From Nocardioides ochotonae (GTDB lineage: Bacteria > Actinomycetota > Actinomycetes > Propionibacteriales > Nocardioidaceae), in assembly GCF_011420305.2 (NCBI RefSeq), contig NZ_CP061769.1:2591001-2655000 (forward strand): DNA of 64,000 nt, written 5' to 3'. Shown here one piece after another: positions 39,951-50,749 of this stretch. The notes under the pieces are model-generated. The model was not told the DNA's origin and ran no database searches. It saw only the letters and a program-made list of their open reading frames with translations. A program made the position numbers and the translations under genes. Within the stretch, counting starts at the first letter, position 1. The number at the start of each line of letters is the position of its first letter.

Positions 39951-40588
39951 GCAACCCCGAGCTCGCCAACGACCTGGGTGACCTGATGACGGCACGGACC
40001 TTCGCTCCGCCGGCCGGCAAGGCGCTGCCGAGCCGCTACATCGTCGGCGGGCACTCCGCCGGCGGTCACTTCGCGAGCGCGCTGGGCGCCCGCCTCGACG
40101 CCAACGGCTACGGCAACCTCGCCGGCGCGGTGCTGTTCGACCCCGTCGCCGCCGGCGGCTTCACCGCCAACCTGCAGGCGATCTCCGACGGCGGCAACCG
40201 CCAGGTGCTCGCCGTGACCGCCCGCCCGAGCCTGACCAACAGCTTCAACAACGCCCACGAGGCGCTGATCGGGCTGGCCAACCCCTACGTCGGCCTTCAG
40301 CTCGTGTGGGAGAAGTACACCCTGGGCGTGCCGGTCGGCGGCAGCTGCCACATCGACGTCGAGGGCGAGAACACCGACATCATCGGCATCGCCGGTGCCG
40401 GCTGCTCGGCCAACAAGACCCAGACCGCGCGACTGCGTGACTTCGGCTCCACGTGGGCCAAGGACCTCGCGACCGGCACCCGCACCGCGGCGTACTACTG
40501 CACCGACGCGGCGGTCGTCTCCACCTGCGGGTCCAAGGTGAAGGACCTCGTCGACCGCAGCCTGCCGCTCGCCGCGCCGATCCGCTGA
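39926..40588 (+). pseudogene. Alpha/beta hydrolase, N-terminus removed by prophage insertion
   Basis: The retained part reads NGDMTAGNPELANDL, then YIVGGHSAGGHFASALGARL with the nucleophile elbow GHSAG, GAVLFDPVAAGGF (acid region), and CHIDVEGENTDIIG (probable catalytic His). This is the C-terminal two thirds of a serine hydrolase. The N-terminal part and promoter should lie beyond the left prophage end. An open frame continues leftward into phage DNA to 39827, so a hybrid protein could be made, but no ribosome binding site is evident. Confidence 0.82.
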
Positions 40589-40644
40589 CCCTCGTCACCT
40601 GCCTGCCCCTGCGGCGCAGGCACTCCCCCCACCTAAGGACGACC

Positions 40645-41583
40645 ATGTCACGACTTCGCGCCCTACCGACGCGCGCACTCTCGGCCCTGGTGCTCACCGC
40701 CCTCCTCGGGCTGGCGGCGCCGAGCACGGCCACCGCGGAAACCGCATCCCCGATCACGCCCGCGGCCGTCTCGACCTACCAGTCGCAGATCACCAACGAC
40801 GGCACCAGCGTCTACTACCCGACGAACGCCACCGGCGAGCTGCCGGTCGCGCTGCTGCTCCAGGGCGGCAAGGTGCACCGCCAGCACTACAGCCAGTACG
40901 CCGCGGCCGTCGCGTCGTACGGCTTCGTGGTGGTGACCCCCAACCACCGCCGGCTGAACTTCTTCGACACCGACTACTACACCTCGACCAGCCAGGTCGG
41001 GGAGACGCTGTCGTGGATGGCGACCGAGAACGCGAAGGCGTCCTCGCCGCTGCACGGGCGCATCGACACCGACACGATGGTGCTGCTCGGCCACTCCTTC
41101 GGAGGTGCGACCGGGCTGTCCATCGCCGAGGACAAGTGCTCCATCCCGTTCTGCACGACCCTCTCCTTCGACCTGCCGGCGGCGGTGAAGGCGGGCTCGT
41201 TCTACGGCACCAACAACGCGATCCTCGGGATCCACCCGAGCATCGACAACCAGATCCCGGTGCAGCTCGTGCAGGGTCAGTCCGACGGCATGGCCGAGCC
41301 GGCGCAGGCCGAGAACACCTACGCCAAGATCGCCAACGGGCGCAAGCAGATCGTCCGGGTCTCCGGTGCCAACCACTACGGCATCACCAACGTCCAGAAC
41401 CCCAGCGGGGCGACGGCGGAGACCAGCGCCCAGACCAGCACCCAGGCGGCGAGCATCGAGACCGCCGCCCGGTGGTCGGCGCTCTGGCTGCGTGCCCAGC
41501 TCGGCGACAGCGCCGCGGCGACGTACGTCTACACGACGGGCGACGCCGCGGACACCAGCGTCACGGTGAGCAGCGTGCGCTGA
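40645..41583 (+). CDS. Secreted alpha/beta hydrolase (chlorophyllase/cutinase-like)
   Basis: 312 residues with a signal peptide (RALSALVLTALLGLAAPSTA, cleavage after ATAE region). PVALLLQGGKVHRQHYSQYA near 65 is the oxyanion region, VLLGHSFGGATGLSIAED near 148 the nucleophile elbow (Ser in GHSFG), and GANHYGITN near 250 the catalytic His. Probably hydrolyses esters outside the cell. ATG at 40645 with AAGGAC. It lies 56 bp after the interrupted hydrolase, so the two may have formed an operon. Confidence 0.82.
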   Translation: MSRLRALPTRALSALVLTALLGLAAPSTATAETASPITPAAVSTYQSQITNDGTSVYYPTNATGELPVALLLQGGKVHRQHYSQYAAAVASYGFVVVTPNHRRLNFFDTDYYTSTSQVGETLSWMATENAKASSPLHGRIDTDTMVLLGHSFGGATGLSIAEDKCSIPFCTTLSFDLPAAVKAGSFYGTNNAILGIHPSIDNQIPVQLVQGQSDGMAEPAQAENTYAKIANGRKQIVRVSGANHYGITNVQNPSGATAETSAQTSTQAASIETAARWSALWLRAQLGDSAAATYVYTTGDAADTSVTVSSVR

Positions 41584-41636
41584 TCTGACCTGGCTGATCT
41601 GACCTGGCTGATCTGGCCTGGCTGATCTGGCCTGCT
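41581..41636 (+). repeat. 14-bp tandem repeat, four units
   Basis: TGATCTGACCTGGC twice, then TGATCTGGCCTGGC and a variant, starting at the hydrolase stop codon. Probably replication slippage; it precedes a terminator. Confidence 0.85.
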
Positions 41637-41643
41637 CCGGCCC

Positions 41644-41675
41644 GGACGGGCCGCCACCCCGGTGGCGGTCCGTCC
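41644..41675 (+). terminator. Terminator hairpin after the secreted hydrolase
   Basis: GGACGGGCCGCCACC and GGTGGCGGTCCGTCC form a 15-bp stem with one mismatch and a 2-nt loop. It ends 26 bp before the RecQ start. Confidence 0.75.
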
Positions 41676-41700
41676 GTGGTCGGTGCGAGACGCTGACCCC

Positions 41701-43554
<1,854 letters not shown>

Positions 43555-43702
43555 GCCTGCCCCTCACCCACCCGCTTTCGCCCAGTGAACGCCGCCGTCC
43601 CTGATCTCGGGGAGGTCAGCGGTCAGCGCTGACCCTGCTCGAGGACCGTCCTTCGATGGTGGGAGGCGTCGTCCGGCGCCGCACGAGTGGAAGGGGATTC
43701 CC

Positions 43703-44629
43703 ATGCACACCACGATCAGGACGGCCAGCGTCGTGTCCGTGACCCTGGCCGCCGGGGCCGCCGGGGCGCTGCTCGGCGCCGGTCCGGCGGCCGCAGTCGT
43801 ACCGACCGACACGGTCATCGACTTCACCGGGGACACCCCGGGTGACAAACCCGCAGGCTTCGTCAGCGTGGCGACCCCCGACGTGAGCTTCCGCGCGACC
43901 TCCGGGGACATCTCCGTCGGAAACTACGGCGCGCAAAGCAACGGGCAGGCGATCGCCGCCTTCGGCGATACGGCCGGTCTCGACATCCGTCTCACCCGCC
44001 CGACCACGAGCATCGAGATGGCCTTCGGCAACGACGACCCTGCGATCGTCGACACCACCGCGAAGGCGCGTCTGGAGGTCTTCCGCGGCACCACCGAGGT
44101 CGGCAGCACCGAAGTCGAGGTGAACGCCAACGACGTCATGGACCAGGTGATCCGATACGGCAACGCTCGGGTCTTCGATCGAGCGGTCCTCACCTACGTG
44201 ACCGCCGCCGGTGTGGCCGCCCCACTCACGGAGGTCACCGACGACATCACGGTCGCGCCGCGCTGCACCAGGACGGGAGGTGCGGGCGGCAACGTCCTCG
44301 TCGGCACGAACGGGCGCGACGTGCTGTGCGGCGATACCGGCGCCGACGTGATCCGAGGCGGTGGCGGCGCGGACCTGGTGTACGGCGGCCTGGGCTCCGA
44401 CACCATCTTGGCCGGTGACGACGGTGACTGGGTGAACGGTGGCGACGGCGCGGACAACATCCGGGGCGAGGACGGCGCCGACATCCTGCGCGGCTTCTCC
44501 GGTCGCGACCGGATCTCCGGTGGGACCGGACGCGACGTGCTCGTGGGCGGCACCAGCCGCGACCGCTGCGACGGCGGGTCCGGCCGTGACGTCGCGCAGA
44601 GCTGCGAGGTCAGGCGGAGCATCCCCTGA
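43703..44629 (+). CDS. Secreted RTX-like calcium-binding repeat protein
   Basis: 308 residues: signal peptide (VVSVTLAAGAAGALLGAGPA), a beta-rich N-terminal domain (about 35-185), then glycine/aspartate nonapeptides (GRDVLCGDTGADVIRGGGGA, DTILAGDDGDWVNGGDGADN) from about 200 onward, and a C-terminal disulphide-like CDGG...SCEVRR. RTX repeats fold on calcium as beta-rolls. A Sec signal is present and no type I exporter lies nearby. A related protein is at 51348. Confidence 0.82.
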   Translation: MHTTIRTASVVSVTLAAGAAGALLGAGPAAAVVPTDTVIDFTGDTPGDKPAGFVSVATPDVSFRATSGDISVGNYGAQSNGQAIAAFGDTAGLDIRLTRPTTSIEMAFGNDDPAIVDTTAKARLEVFRGTTEVGSTEVEVNANDVMDQVIRYGNARVFDRAVLTYVTAAGVAAPLTEVTDDITVAPRCTRTGGAGGNVLVGTNGRDVLCGDTGADVIRGGGGADLVYGGLGSDTILAGDDGDWVNGGDGADNIRGEDGADILRGFSGRDRISGGTGRDVLVGGTSRDRCDGGSGRDVAQSCEVRRSIP

Positions 44630-44747
44630 CCCTGGGGTCGCCGGCGTCGGCGTCGCTCGGGGCATCGGCGCTCGAGCGGCGGGGTGGGCCCGTGCTCGCC
44701 GTACTCAGGGAGGTCTGAACCCCTCCTCGGATGGGTAGGACCCTGGC

Positions 44748-45170
44748 ATGCCTCATCCCCTCCATGTCCCTGCCCGCGCCTCCCTCCGACGGGCGGCGGC
44801 CGCGACGGTCGTGGCGTCCGTCCTGGGCGCCGGCACCCTGCTCGCCTCTCCCGCCCAGGCGGCCTGGACGAGCGGCGTCCTCGTGCACGGTGGGAACGTC
44901 CTGGTCTGCAAGGTCCCCCTCGACGGCGGCGACCTGCGGGTCCGCGTGCGCCTCGACAACCGCAAGGCGGAGCACGCCCACATCGGCCTGCTCTACCGCC
45001 AGCGCGACGGGAAGCAGACCAATGTCAAGGTGCGGGCCGCCGCCGGCAAGCAGTCCGCCACGAAGTCGCTACGTCTGACCCGCGGGGACGTCGTCGGCTC
45101 CGGCATCTCGGAGGTCACCGTCGGCGGGCTGGGCGGCACGATGAGGCGCGCGAGCATCGCCCGCTGCTGA
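44748..45170 (+). CDS. Small secreted protein of unknown function (140 aa)
   Basis: Signal peptide (RRAAAATVVASVLGAGTLLA, cleavage near SPAQA), then VLVHGGNVLVCKVPLDGGDL, LRVRVRLDNRKAEHAHIGLL and a C-terminal cysteine (IARC), probably forming one disulphide. A beta-sandwich is plausible. It lies between an RTX-like gene and a DUF427 gene. No family recognised. Confidence 0.7.
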   Translation: MPHPLHVPARASLRRAAAATVVASVLGAGTLLASPAQAAWTSGVLVHGGNVLVCKVPLDGGDLRVRVRLDNRKAEHAHIGLLYRQRDGKQTNVKVRAAAGKQSATKSLRLTRGDVVGSGISEVTVGGLGGTMRRASIARC

Positions 45171-45220
45171 GAGTCGGTCGCGGGCGTCCGTCACCGCGCA
45201 CCGAACCGATCGACAAGCGG

Positions 45221-45859
45221 GTGCGCGCCCACCTCGACGACCAGGTGGTCGTCGACAGCCGGCCCTCGCGCGACGCGCCACGCCACCCGTCCTCGTTCTT
45301 CGGGCCGCACGGCCCGGTCGCGCAGTGGTACGACGTGGCGCTCGGCGAGCGCACGGTCCCGCACGCCGCCTGGGTGCGCGACGATCCCGCGCTCGCGGAC
45401 CTGCTGATCCTCAGCTGGCAGCCCGGGGTCCTGGACCGGTGGACCGAGGAGGACGAGACGGTCCTCATGCACCCGCGCGACCCGCACAAGCGGGTCGAGG
45501 CGCTGGCCAGCAGCCGGCACGTGGTCGTCGAGCTCGACGGCGTACGCCTCGCGGAGAGCAGGCGCCCGGTGCTGCTGCTCGAGACCGGCCTCCCGACCCG
45601 CTACTACCTGCCCCGCGAGGACGTCGCCCTCGAACTGCTCGAGGCATCCGACACCCGCAGCACCTGCCCTTACAAGGGCACCACCGACGACTACTGGAGC
45701 CTCCCGGGCCACCCTGAGGCGGACGACATCGCTTGGTCCTACGCCGACCCGTTGCCTGCCGTCGCGAAGATCGCCGGCCGGGTCGCGTTCTACGACGAGC
45801 GCGTCGACCTCACCGTCGACGGGGTCATCCACCAGCGGCCGACGACACCGTTCAGCTGA
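45221..45859 (+). CDS. DUF427 (nucleotidyltransferase-like) domain protein
   Basis: Two related halves. The first (RVRAHLDDQVVVDSRPSR... PVAQWYDVALGERTVPHAAW) and the second (HVVVELDGVRLAESRRPVLL, TRYYLPREDVALELLEASDT, CPYKGTTDDYWSL) match the duplicated DUF427 domain, whose function is unknown. GTG at 45221 is the first usable start; the frame is open further upstream and the true N-terminus may be slightly earlier. Confidence 0.82.
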   Translation: MRAHLDDQVVVDSRPSRDAPRHPSSFFGPHGPVAQWYDVALGERTVPHAAWVRDDPALADLLILSWQPGVLDRWTEEDETVLMHPRDPHKRVEALASSRHVVVELDGVRLAESRRPVLLLETGLPTRYYLPREDVALELLEASDTRSTCPYKGTTDDYWSLPGHPEADDIAWSYADPLPAVAKIAGRVAFYDERVDLTVDGVIHQRPTTPFS

Positions 45860-45900
45860 GAGCGCCGGTCGCCGTCCGGCCCACCGAGCGACCCGTTCTA

Positions 45901-45912
45901 GACCACGTGGTC
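45901..45912. promoter_or_regulatory. 12-bp perfect palindrome upstream of the DUF4234 gene
   Basis: GACCACGTGGTC, 126 bp before the ATG at 46038, in a 178-bp intergenic region with no gene. A candidate dimeric-regulator operator. Confidence 0.35.
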
Positions 45913-46037
45913 GGGTGTGGGCGAACCCCGTCCCCCCACCGCGCCGGCTTTGTACGTTCGGCCCGGCCGGCCCGCGCAGCGGGAAGGCCCGTGCACGGCG
46001 CGCCTGCCTGCACTCCCGCCAGTCAGGAGCACGCACG

Positions 46038-46526
46038 ATGACCGAGCAGACCACGCCCCCTCCCGGTGACGCCTCCGGGCTTCCCTCCGCGGCCCCGGCC
46101 TTCGCGCCGGCTCCGAGCTACGCCCCCGCGCCCGGCCACGCCCCCGCGCCGTACCACGCAGGGAACGGACCCGTGGGCCAGATCCGCGGCACCGGCGTCT
46201 GCATCGCGCTGGCGATCTGCACCTTCGGCATCTACACGCTCGTCTGGTACTACAAGGTGCACCAGGAGATGAAGAACCACTCGGGCGCCGGCCTCGGCGG
46301 CGGCGTCGCCCTGCTGCTGGCGTTCTTCGTCAGCATCGTGATGCCGTACCTGACCTCGAGCGAGGTGGGGAACCTGTACGCCCGCCGCAACAGGCCCGCA
46401 CCGGTCTCCGGCACCACCGGTCTGTGGTACTTCCCGGGCTCGTTCATCATCGTCGGCCCGCTCATCTGGTTCATCAAGACCAACGGCGCCCTGAACGACT
46501 ACTGGCGCACACAGGGCGCCGCCTGA
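46038..46526 (+). CDS. DUF4234 membrane protein
   Basis: A proline/alanine-rich disordered N-terminus (APAFAPAPSYAPAPGHAPAP), then three or four membrane helices: GTGVCIALAICTFGIYTLVW, GGGVALLLAFFVSIVMPYLT and FPGSFIIVGPLIWFIKTN. The YTLVWYYKVHQEMKNHSG segment is typical for DUF4234. Function unknown. ATG at 46038 with AGGAG. Confidence 0.82.
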   Translation: MTEQTTPPPGDASGLPSAAPAFAPAPSYAPAPGHAPAPYHAGNGPVGQIRGTGVCIALAICTFGIYTLVWYYKVHQEMKNHSGAGLGGGVALLLAFFVSIVMPYLTSSEVGNLYARRNRPAPVSGTTGLWYFPGSFIIVGPLIWFIKTNGALNDYWRTQGAA

Positions 46527-46531
46527 CCCAC

Positions 46532-46563
46532 CCGCACGCCGCCCGCGGCCACCCCGCGTGCGG
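46532..46563. terminator. Hairpin between convergent genes
   Basis: CCGCACGC and GCGTGCGG form a perfect 8-bp stem between the DUF4234 gene and the convergent YhiM-like gene. Confidence 0.55.
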
Positions 46564-46581
46564 CGACGCCCGCGGTGCGCC

Positions 46582-47649
46582 TCACGAGCCGGAGGACGAC
46601 GTACCGCTCTCCAGGATGCTGACGATGGAGTACAGCGAGAAGCAGATCGCGCCGAGCCCGACGAGCACCCGCGCGGCGATGAAGACGTTGGTGTCGGTGA
46701 GCGCCGCCTGGAACACGAACGCGGCCAGGAACAGGCAGGCAAGCGCGGTGCCGATCGGGAGCAGCGGCACCCGGTTGGCCAGGGCGAAGGTGTGCCGCCA
46801 GACCAGGGCGAGCAGGCCGACCTTGCTGAGGATGCTGAAGCAGACCAGGCCCAGCCCGATCATCACGAACCCCGGGGTGCGGTAGTACGGCTCCCGGTCG
46901 AGCACGAGCAGGACGACGCCCCAGACCAGGCTGAGCGTGCCCATCGCGATCACCAGCCCGGGCCACAGCGAGCGGTCCCGCGGGCCGTAGTCGTCCTGGA
47001 TCTGGCGCAGGATGCTCAGCACCAGGCCGATCAGGCTGGTGCAGATCATCGCGAGCCCGGCGACCACGTGCCCCACGGTGAAGCGGGCGGGCGACGTGGT
47101 CATCGCCAGGTTGGTGATCGCGAACCCCCACCCCACGACGGCCAGCACCACCGGGATCACTGCCATCACGGTGACCGCGGAGCGCGGGAAGGCACCCGCG
47201 GGCGGGGTCCGCTCCCCCACCGGCAACCGGGAGTTCGCCGGGATCAGGGAGAACTTCGTGGACGCCAGCGCGACAGTGGCCACGCAGCCGCTGATCAGCC
47301 CGATCCCGAACACCACGTGACCGGCGACGTAGTGGTCGTTCTGCCCGGCGCCCGACTCCCCGGCGAACACCGAGACGCCGTAGCCCACGGTGATCGCGGC
47401 GACGAGGTAGCCGAGCGCCGGGTACAGGACCCGGTCGACGGCGTTGAACCGCCCGATCAGCTGGCGGATGATCGTCGCGGCCGTGCAGAACAGGCACAGG
47501 CAGATCGCGCCGAGCGCGGTCACGACGCGTCCCGCGACGAAGTTGCCGGGCTGGTCCCCCGCGTTCGCGACGTAGAGGCCGAAGCCGACGCACACCCCCA
47601 TCATCGCGAGCGGGATGGCACGGAAGATGACGCTCACCAGATAGTTCAC
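46582..47649 (-). CDS. YhiM-like (DUF2776) inner-membrane protein
   Basis: 355 residues with about ten membrane helices. FVAGRVVTALGAICLCLFCT near 38, HYVAGHVVFGIGLISGCVAT near 105, FTVGHVVAGLAMICTSLIGL near 190, KVGLLALVWRHTFALANRVP near 280 and ARVLVGLGAICFSLYSIVSI near 325 closely follow the E. coli YhiM pattern, a protein linked to acid and lactam tolerance. The recurring VAGHV motif indicates internal repeats. ATG at 47649. Confidence 0.8.
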   Translation of the reverse strand: MNYLVSVIFRAIPLAMMGVCVGFGLYVANAGDQPGNFVAGRVVTALGAICLCLFCTAATIIRQLIGRFNAVDRVLYPALGYLVAAITVGYGVSVFAGESGAGQNDHYVAGHVVFGIGLISGCVATVALASTKFSLIPANSRLPVGERTPPAGAFPRSAVTVMAVIPVVLAVVGWGFAITNLAMTTSPARFTVGHVVAGLAMICTSLIGLVLSILRQIQDDYGPRDRSLWPGLVIAMGTLSLVWGVVLLVLDREPYYRTPGFVMIGLGLVCFSILSKVGLLALVWRHTFALANRVPLLPIGTALACLFLAAFVFQAALTDTNVFIAARVLVGLGAICFSLYSIVSILESGTSSSGS

Positions 47650-47742
47650 GCGACCACGACCCTCAGCCGAATTGCCGGATGGAGTGACCGGCCAAGTCGC
47701 GCCGGCCCATCCAGTGAAACACAGCCGGTCGGGCCGACCGGG

Positions 47743-48348
47743 TCAGTGCGTGATCGGCGCCTGAAGCATCCCGGCGATCGCGTCGCTGAGGAAGTCGGCC
47801 GTCGCGCCCCACTCCGCGGTGTCGCCGCTCTCCTGGACTCGCAGCTCGATGCGAGCGCAGACCGTGGCGACGATGTGCCCCATCAGCGACGCGCGGGCCC
47901 GGACGATCTCCGGGTCGAGATCACAGAGACGGGCCGCGATCGAGTCGTAGACCTGGATCCCTGCCCGGATGAGGTCGTCGGCGTCACCGAGCATCTCCGC
48001 GATCGCGGGGTCGTGGAACGCCTGGTCCAAGAACCTGGCCCGCCAGCTCGGGACGGGCAGCTGCGCGAGCACCTGGGTCAGCGGCACGACGAGCGCTCGG
48101 ATGTCCCCGACCAGCGAGTCGGACTCCGCCAGAGCCGCCTCGCGAAGCGGATCCAGCGCGCGCTGGTGGCGCTCGACGAGGGCCCGCAGCAGGCCGGCGC
48201 GCCCGCCGAAGTAGTACCCGACCGCCGAGTGGTTGCTGTTGCCGGCGACCTCGGCGATCTTGCGGTCCGACACGTGGGCGATGCCCTGCTCGGCGAAGAG
48301 CCGCTCCGCGGCGTCCAGCAGGGACTGGCTGGCGTCGACTCGGGGCAT
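47743..48348 (-). CDS. TetR-family transcriptional regulator
   Basis: 201 residues. SLLDAAERLFAEQGIAHVSD, KIAEVAGNSNHSAVGYYFGG and RAGLLRALVERH make up the N-terminal helix-turn-helix; the C-terminal ligand domain has ARASLMGHIVATVCARIELR. It diverges from the large membrane protein gene at 48506 across a 157-bp gap, which suggests it represses that gene and itself. ATG at 48348. Confidence 0.9.
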   Translation of the reverse strand: MPRVDASQSLLDAAERLFAEQGIAHVSDRKIAEVAGNSNHSAVGYYFGGRAGLLRALVERHQRALDPLREAALAESDSLVGDIRALVVPLTQVLAQLPVPSWRARFLDQAFHDPAIAEMLGDADDLIRAGIQVYDSIAARLCDLDPEIVRARASLMGHIVATVCARIELRVQESGDTAEWGATADFLSDAIAGMLQAPITH

Positions 48349-48505
48349 CGGGGCTCCTCCCACCGGACAGTGACGACGGTTACGGTACGGACTTTCCCCG
48401 TTTTACGCCATCTGACTTACTCTGGACGGGTGGGTCGCTTCCGACCCCGATGACCCGCGACCGTCCGCCCCTCCCTCGGGGCCGGTCGCCCCGAGGAGAC
48501 GCACG

Positions 48506-50683
48506 TTGAGCGCAGGAACCGTCGCGACCACCGAGAAGTACCCCCCGCCCCCGCCTGAGACGGCTGCCGAGCGCAAGGGCCGCATCATCGCCCTGTTCGT
48601 GATGCCGTTCTTGATGGTCACGATGATGTACGCGACCTACATGGGCACCATGCACGAGCCGACGCCCCGGAACATGCCGGTCGCGGTCGTCGGTGAGGGC
48701 GAGGCGGCGGCCACCTTCGCCGAGGTCCTGGAGTCCGGCTCGGACGGTGCGCTCGACGTACGGGTCGTCGCCGATGACGACACGGTCGAGGACCTCATGC
48801 TCGACCAAGAGGTCGTCGGCGCGATCTCGCTGCCGGGCCGCGACAACGTCGCGACCCTCCACCAGGCGATGGGTGGCGGCGCCTCGCAGGCCTCCCTCGT
48901 CACCCAGCTCCTCACCCCCGCCGCGATCGCCGAGGGCTGGCAGGTCGAGACCGTCGACCACGCACCCCTGACCGAGGGCGACGGCACGGGCACGCTCGTG
49001 CTGTTCGCCGCGATGGGCATGATGCTGGCCGGCTACGTACCGCTCAGCGGCCTGCTCATGGGCGCGCCGAACCTGCTGCGCCTGCGCCGGTTCATGCCGC
49101 TCGCGATCGGCTGGGGCGTGCTGACCAGCTCGCTGATCTGGCTGATCCTCGGCCCCGTGGTCGGCGCGGTCTCGGGGCACTACCCGCTGTTCCTCGGCGT
49201 CGGCACCCTCGCCGTCGTGGCCGTCACCACCGCACAGCTGCTGTTCACCAAGGTGATGGGCCCGTTCGCGGTGCTGCTCGGCATGCTCCTGCTGGTGGTG
49301 CTCGGGATGCCGGCGTCCAACCTGGCCATGTCCGTGGACACCATGCCCGCCTTCTTCGGCTGGCTGCACGGCGTACTGCCGCTGCCGGCCGCCGGCGAGA
49401 CGCTGCGCTCGGTGCTCTACTTCGAGGGCAACGGGGCGTGGCGCCACGTGCTGACGCTCGCGCTGTGGTTCGTCATCCCGCTCGTGCTGGCCGCGCTCAA
49501 GGAGCGCAGGTCCGGGGAGCTCATCGTCGGCGGTCCGCTCTACACCGCCCCCGACGCCCCGCTCCCGGCGCTCTCCGGCGGCCCGGTGGCCCGCTACCGC
49601 ACCCGGCTGATCGCGGTCGCGCTCTTCCCGCTGGCGATCATGGTCACGGTCGTCACCGTCATGGGCATCTCGATGCACAAGCCGGACGTCTCCGGCCTCC
49701 CGGTCGCCGTCGTGGCCTCGCCGGCGCAGGCCCAGCAGGTCGTCACCGCGCTCGAGGAGGGCATGGGCGAGATCACCGACCTGCGGGTCGTGGAGTCGGT
49801 GGAGGAGGCCAAGGACCTCATCATCGACCAGGAGCTGGTCGCGGCCTACGTGCTGCCGACCGCGGCCGGCGAGTCGCCGACCCTGCTGACCGCGAGCGGC
49901 GCGGGCATGAGCCAGCAGACCGTCGCCACCCAGATCTTCGACGCGGTGGCGGCCGAGGGCGGCGCCGAGCTCGTCGTCGAGGACATCGCCCCGCTGAGCG
50001 AGGACGACGTCAACGGCAGCAACAGCCTCTACGTCGGCATGTCGTGGATCATGGCGGGCTTCCTCTTCTTCGCCGTGATGCGCGGCGGCGCCCCGGACCT
50101 GACCCGCACCCGCCGCCTGGCCCCGCTCCTCACGGGCTGGTCGGTGGGCATCTCGGTCTGGCTGTGGTTCCTCTTCGACGTCCTGATCGGCGCCGTCAAC
50201 GGCCACGCCCTGGAGATGATCGGGTACGGCGCGCTCACGGTCTTCGCCGTGGGCTGGGCGAGCGCGGTCTTCACCCGCCTGTTCGGTCTCGGCGCGCTGG
50301 TCCCGGTGATGATCGTGGTCATGCTCGCCGGCGTCCCGGCCTCCGGCGGCGGGCTCTCGATCTACATGGTCCCGGAGTTCTTCCGCCCGCTCGCCGACAT
50401 CCTGCCGCTGCCGGCCGCGGTCGACATCGCCCGCTCGGTCGTCTACCTCGACGGCAGCGGCGTGGGCGGCAACCTGCTGGTGCTGGCGATCTGGGGCGCC
50501 GTCGGCCTCGCGCTCAACCTGCTGGTCGTCGACCCGTGGGTCAACCGCGCCTCCGCACGACCGCCCGCCCCGATGGGCCCGCGCTACCGCCCGGAGCGTC
50601 CGAAGAAGTCGGCGGCAGATGACGACGGCGACGACACCGGCGCCCGCCCGGGCGACGCGGCGCTGGAGCCCGCCGGAGTCTGA
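48506..50683 (+). CDS. Internally duplicated ABC-2/YhgE-like membrane protein (725 aa)
   Basis: Two similar halves in one chain. Each starts with a membrane helix and an extracytoplasmic loop (LFVMPFLMVTMMYATYMGTM and LFPLAIMVTVVTVMGISMHK, each followed by LPVAVV or MPVAVV), an LMLDQEVVGAISLP / LIIDQELVAAYVLP segment, then five helices. Each half resembles the YhgE/Pip or ABC-2 permease fold that normally dimerises. There is no ATPase in the neighbourhood. TTG at 48506 after GAGGAG. The divergent TetR gene suggests inducible expression, perhaps as a drug or lipid exporter. Confidence 0.75.
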   Translation: MSAGTVATTEKYPPPPPETAAERKGRIIALFVMPFLMVTMMYATYMGTMHEPTPRNMPVAVVGEGEAAATFAEVLESGSDGALDVRVVADDDTVEDLMLDQEVVGAISLPGRDNVATLHQAMGGGASQASLVTQLLTPAAIAEGWQVETVDHAPLTEGDGTGTLVLFAAMGMMLAGYVPLSGLLMGAPNLLRLRRFMPLAIGWGVLTSSLIWLILGPVVGAVSGHYPLFLGVGTLAVVAVTTAQLLFTKVMGPFAVLLGMLLLVVLGMPASNLAMSVDTMPAFFGWLHGVLPLPAAGETLRSVLYFEGNGAWRHVLTLALWFVIPLVLAALKERRSGELIVGGPLYTAPDAPLPALSGGPVARYRTRLIAVALFPLAIMVTVVTVMGISMHKPDVSGLPVAVVASPAQAQQVVTALEEGMGEITDLRVVESVEEAKDLIIDQELVAAYVLPTAAGESPTLLTASGAGMSQQTVATQIFDAVAAEGGAELVVEDIAPLSEDDVNGSNSLYVGMSWIMAGFLFFAVMRGGAPDLTRTRRLAPLLTGWSVGISVWLWFLFDVLIGAVNGHALEMIGYGALTVFAVGWASAVFTRLFGLGALVPVMIVVMLAGVPASGGGLSIYMVPEFFRPLADILPLPAAVDIARSVVYLDGSGVGGNLLVLAIWGAVGLALNLLVVDPWVNRASARPPAPMGPRYRPERPKKSAADDDGDDTGARPGDAALEPAGV

Positions 50684-50698
50684 GCACGCAGCACACCA

Positions 50699-50734
50699 CG
50701 AAGGGGCGGGGGCCCAGCGGCCCCCGACCCTTCG
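50699..50734. terminator. Bidirectional terminator
   Basis: CGAAGGG and CCCTTCG enclose CGGGGGCC/GGCCCCCG, between the convergent membrane protein and oxidase-like genes. Confidence 0.75.
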
Positions 50735-50749
50735 GCGTTCCTCGTGGCC

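Noticed and set aside
46558..48453. Long plus-strand open frame of 631 codons
   Set aside because: Antisense to the YhiM-like and TetR genes, both of which have clear family motifs; low-complexity composition typical of high-GC shadow frames.
48380..50206. Long minus-strand frame rich in Asp, His and Arg
   Set aside because: Antisense to the duplicated membrane protein, whose helices and homology between halves are clear.
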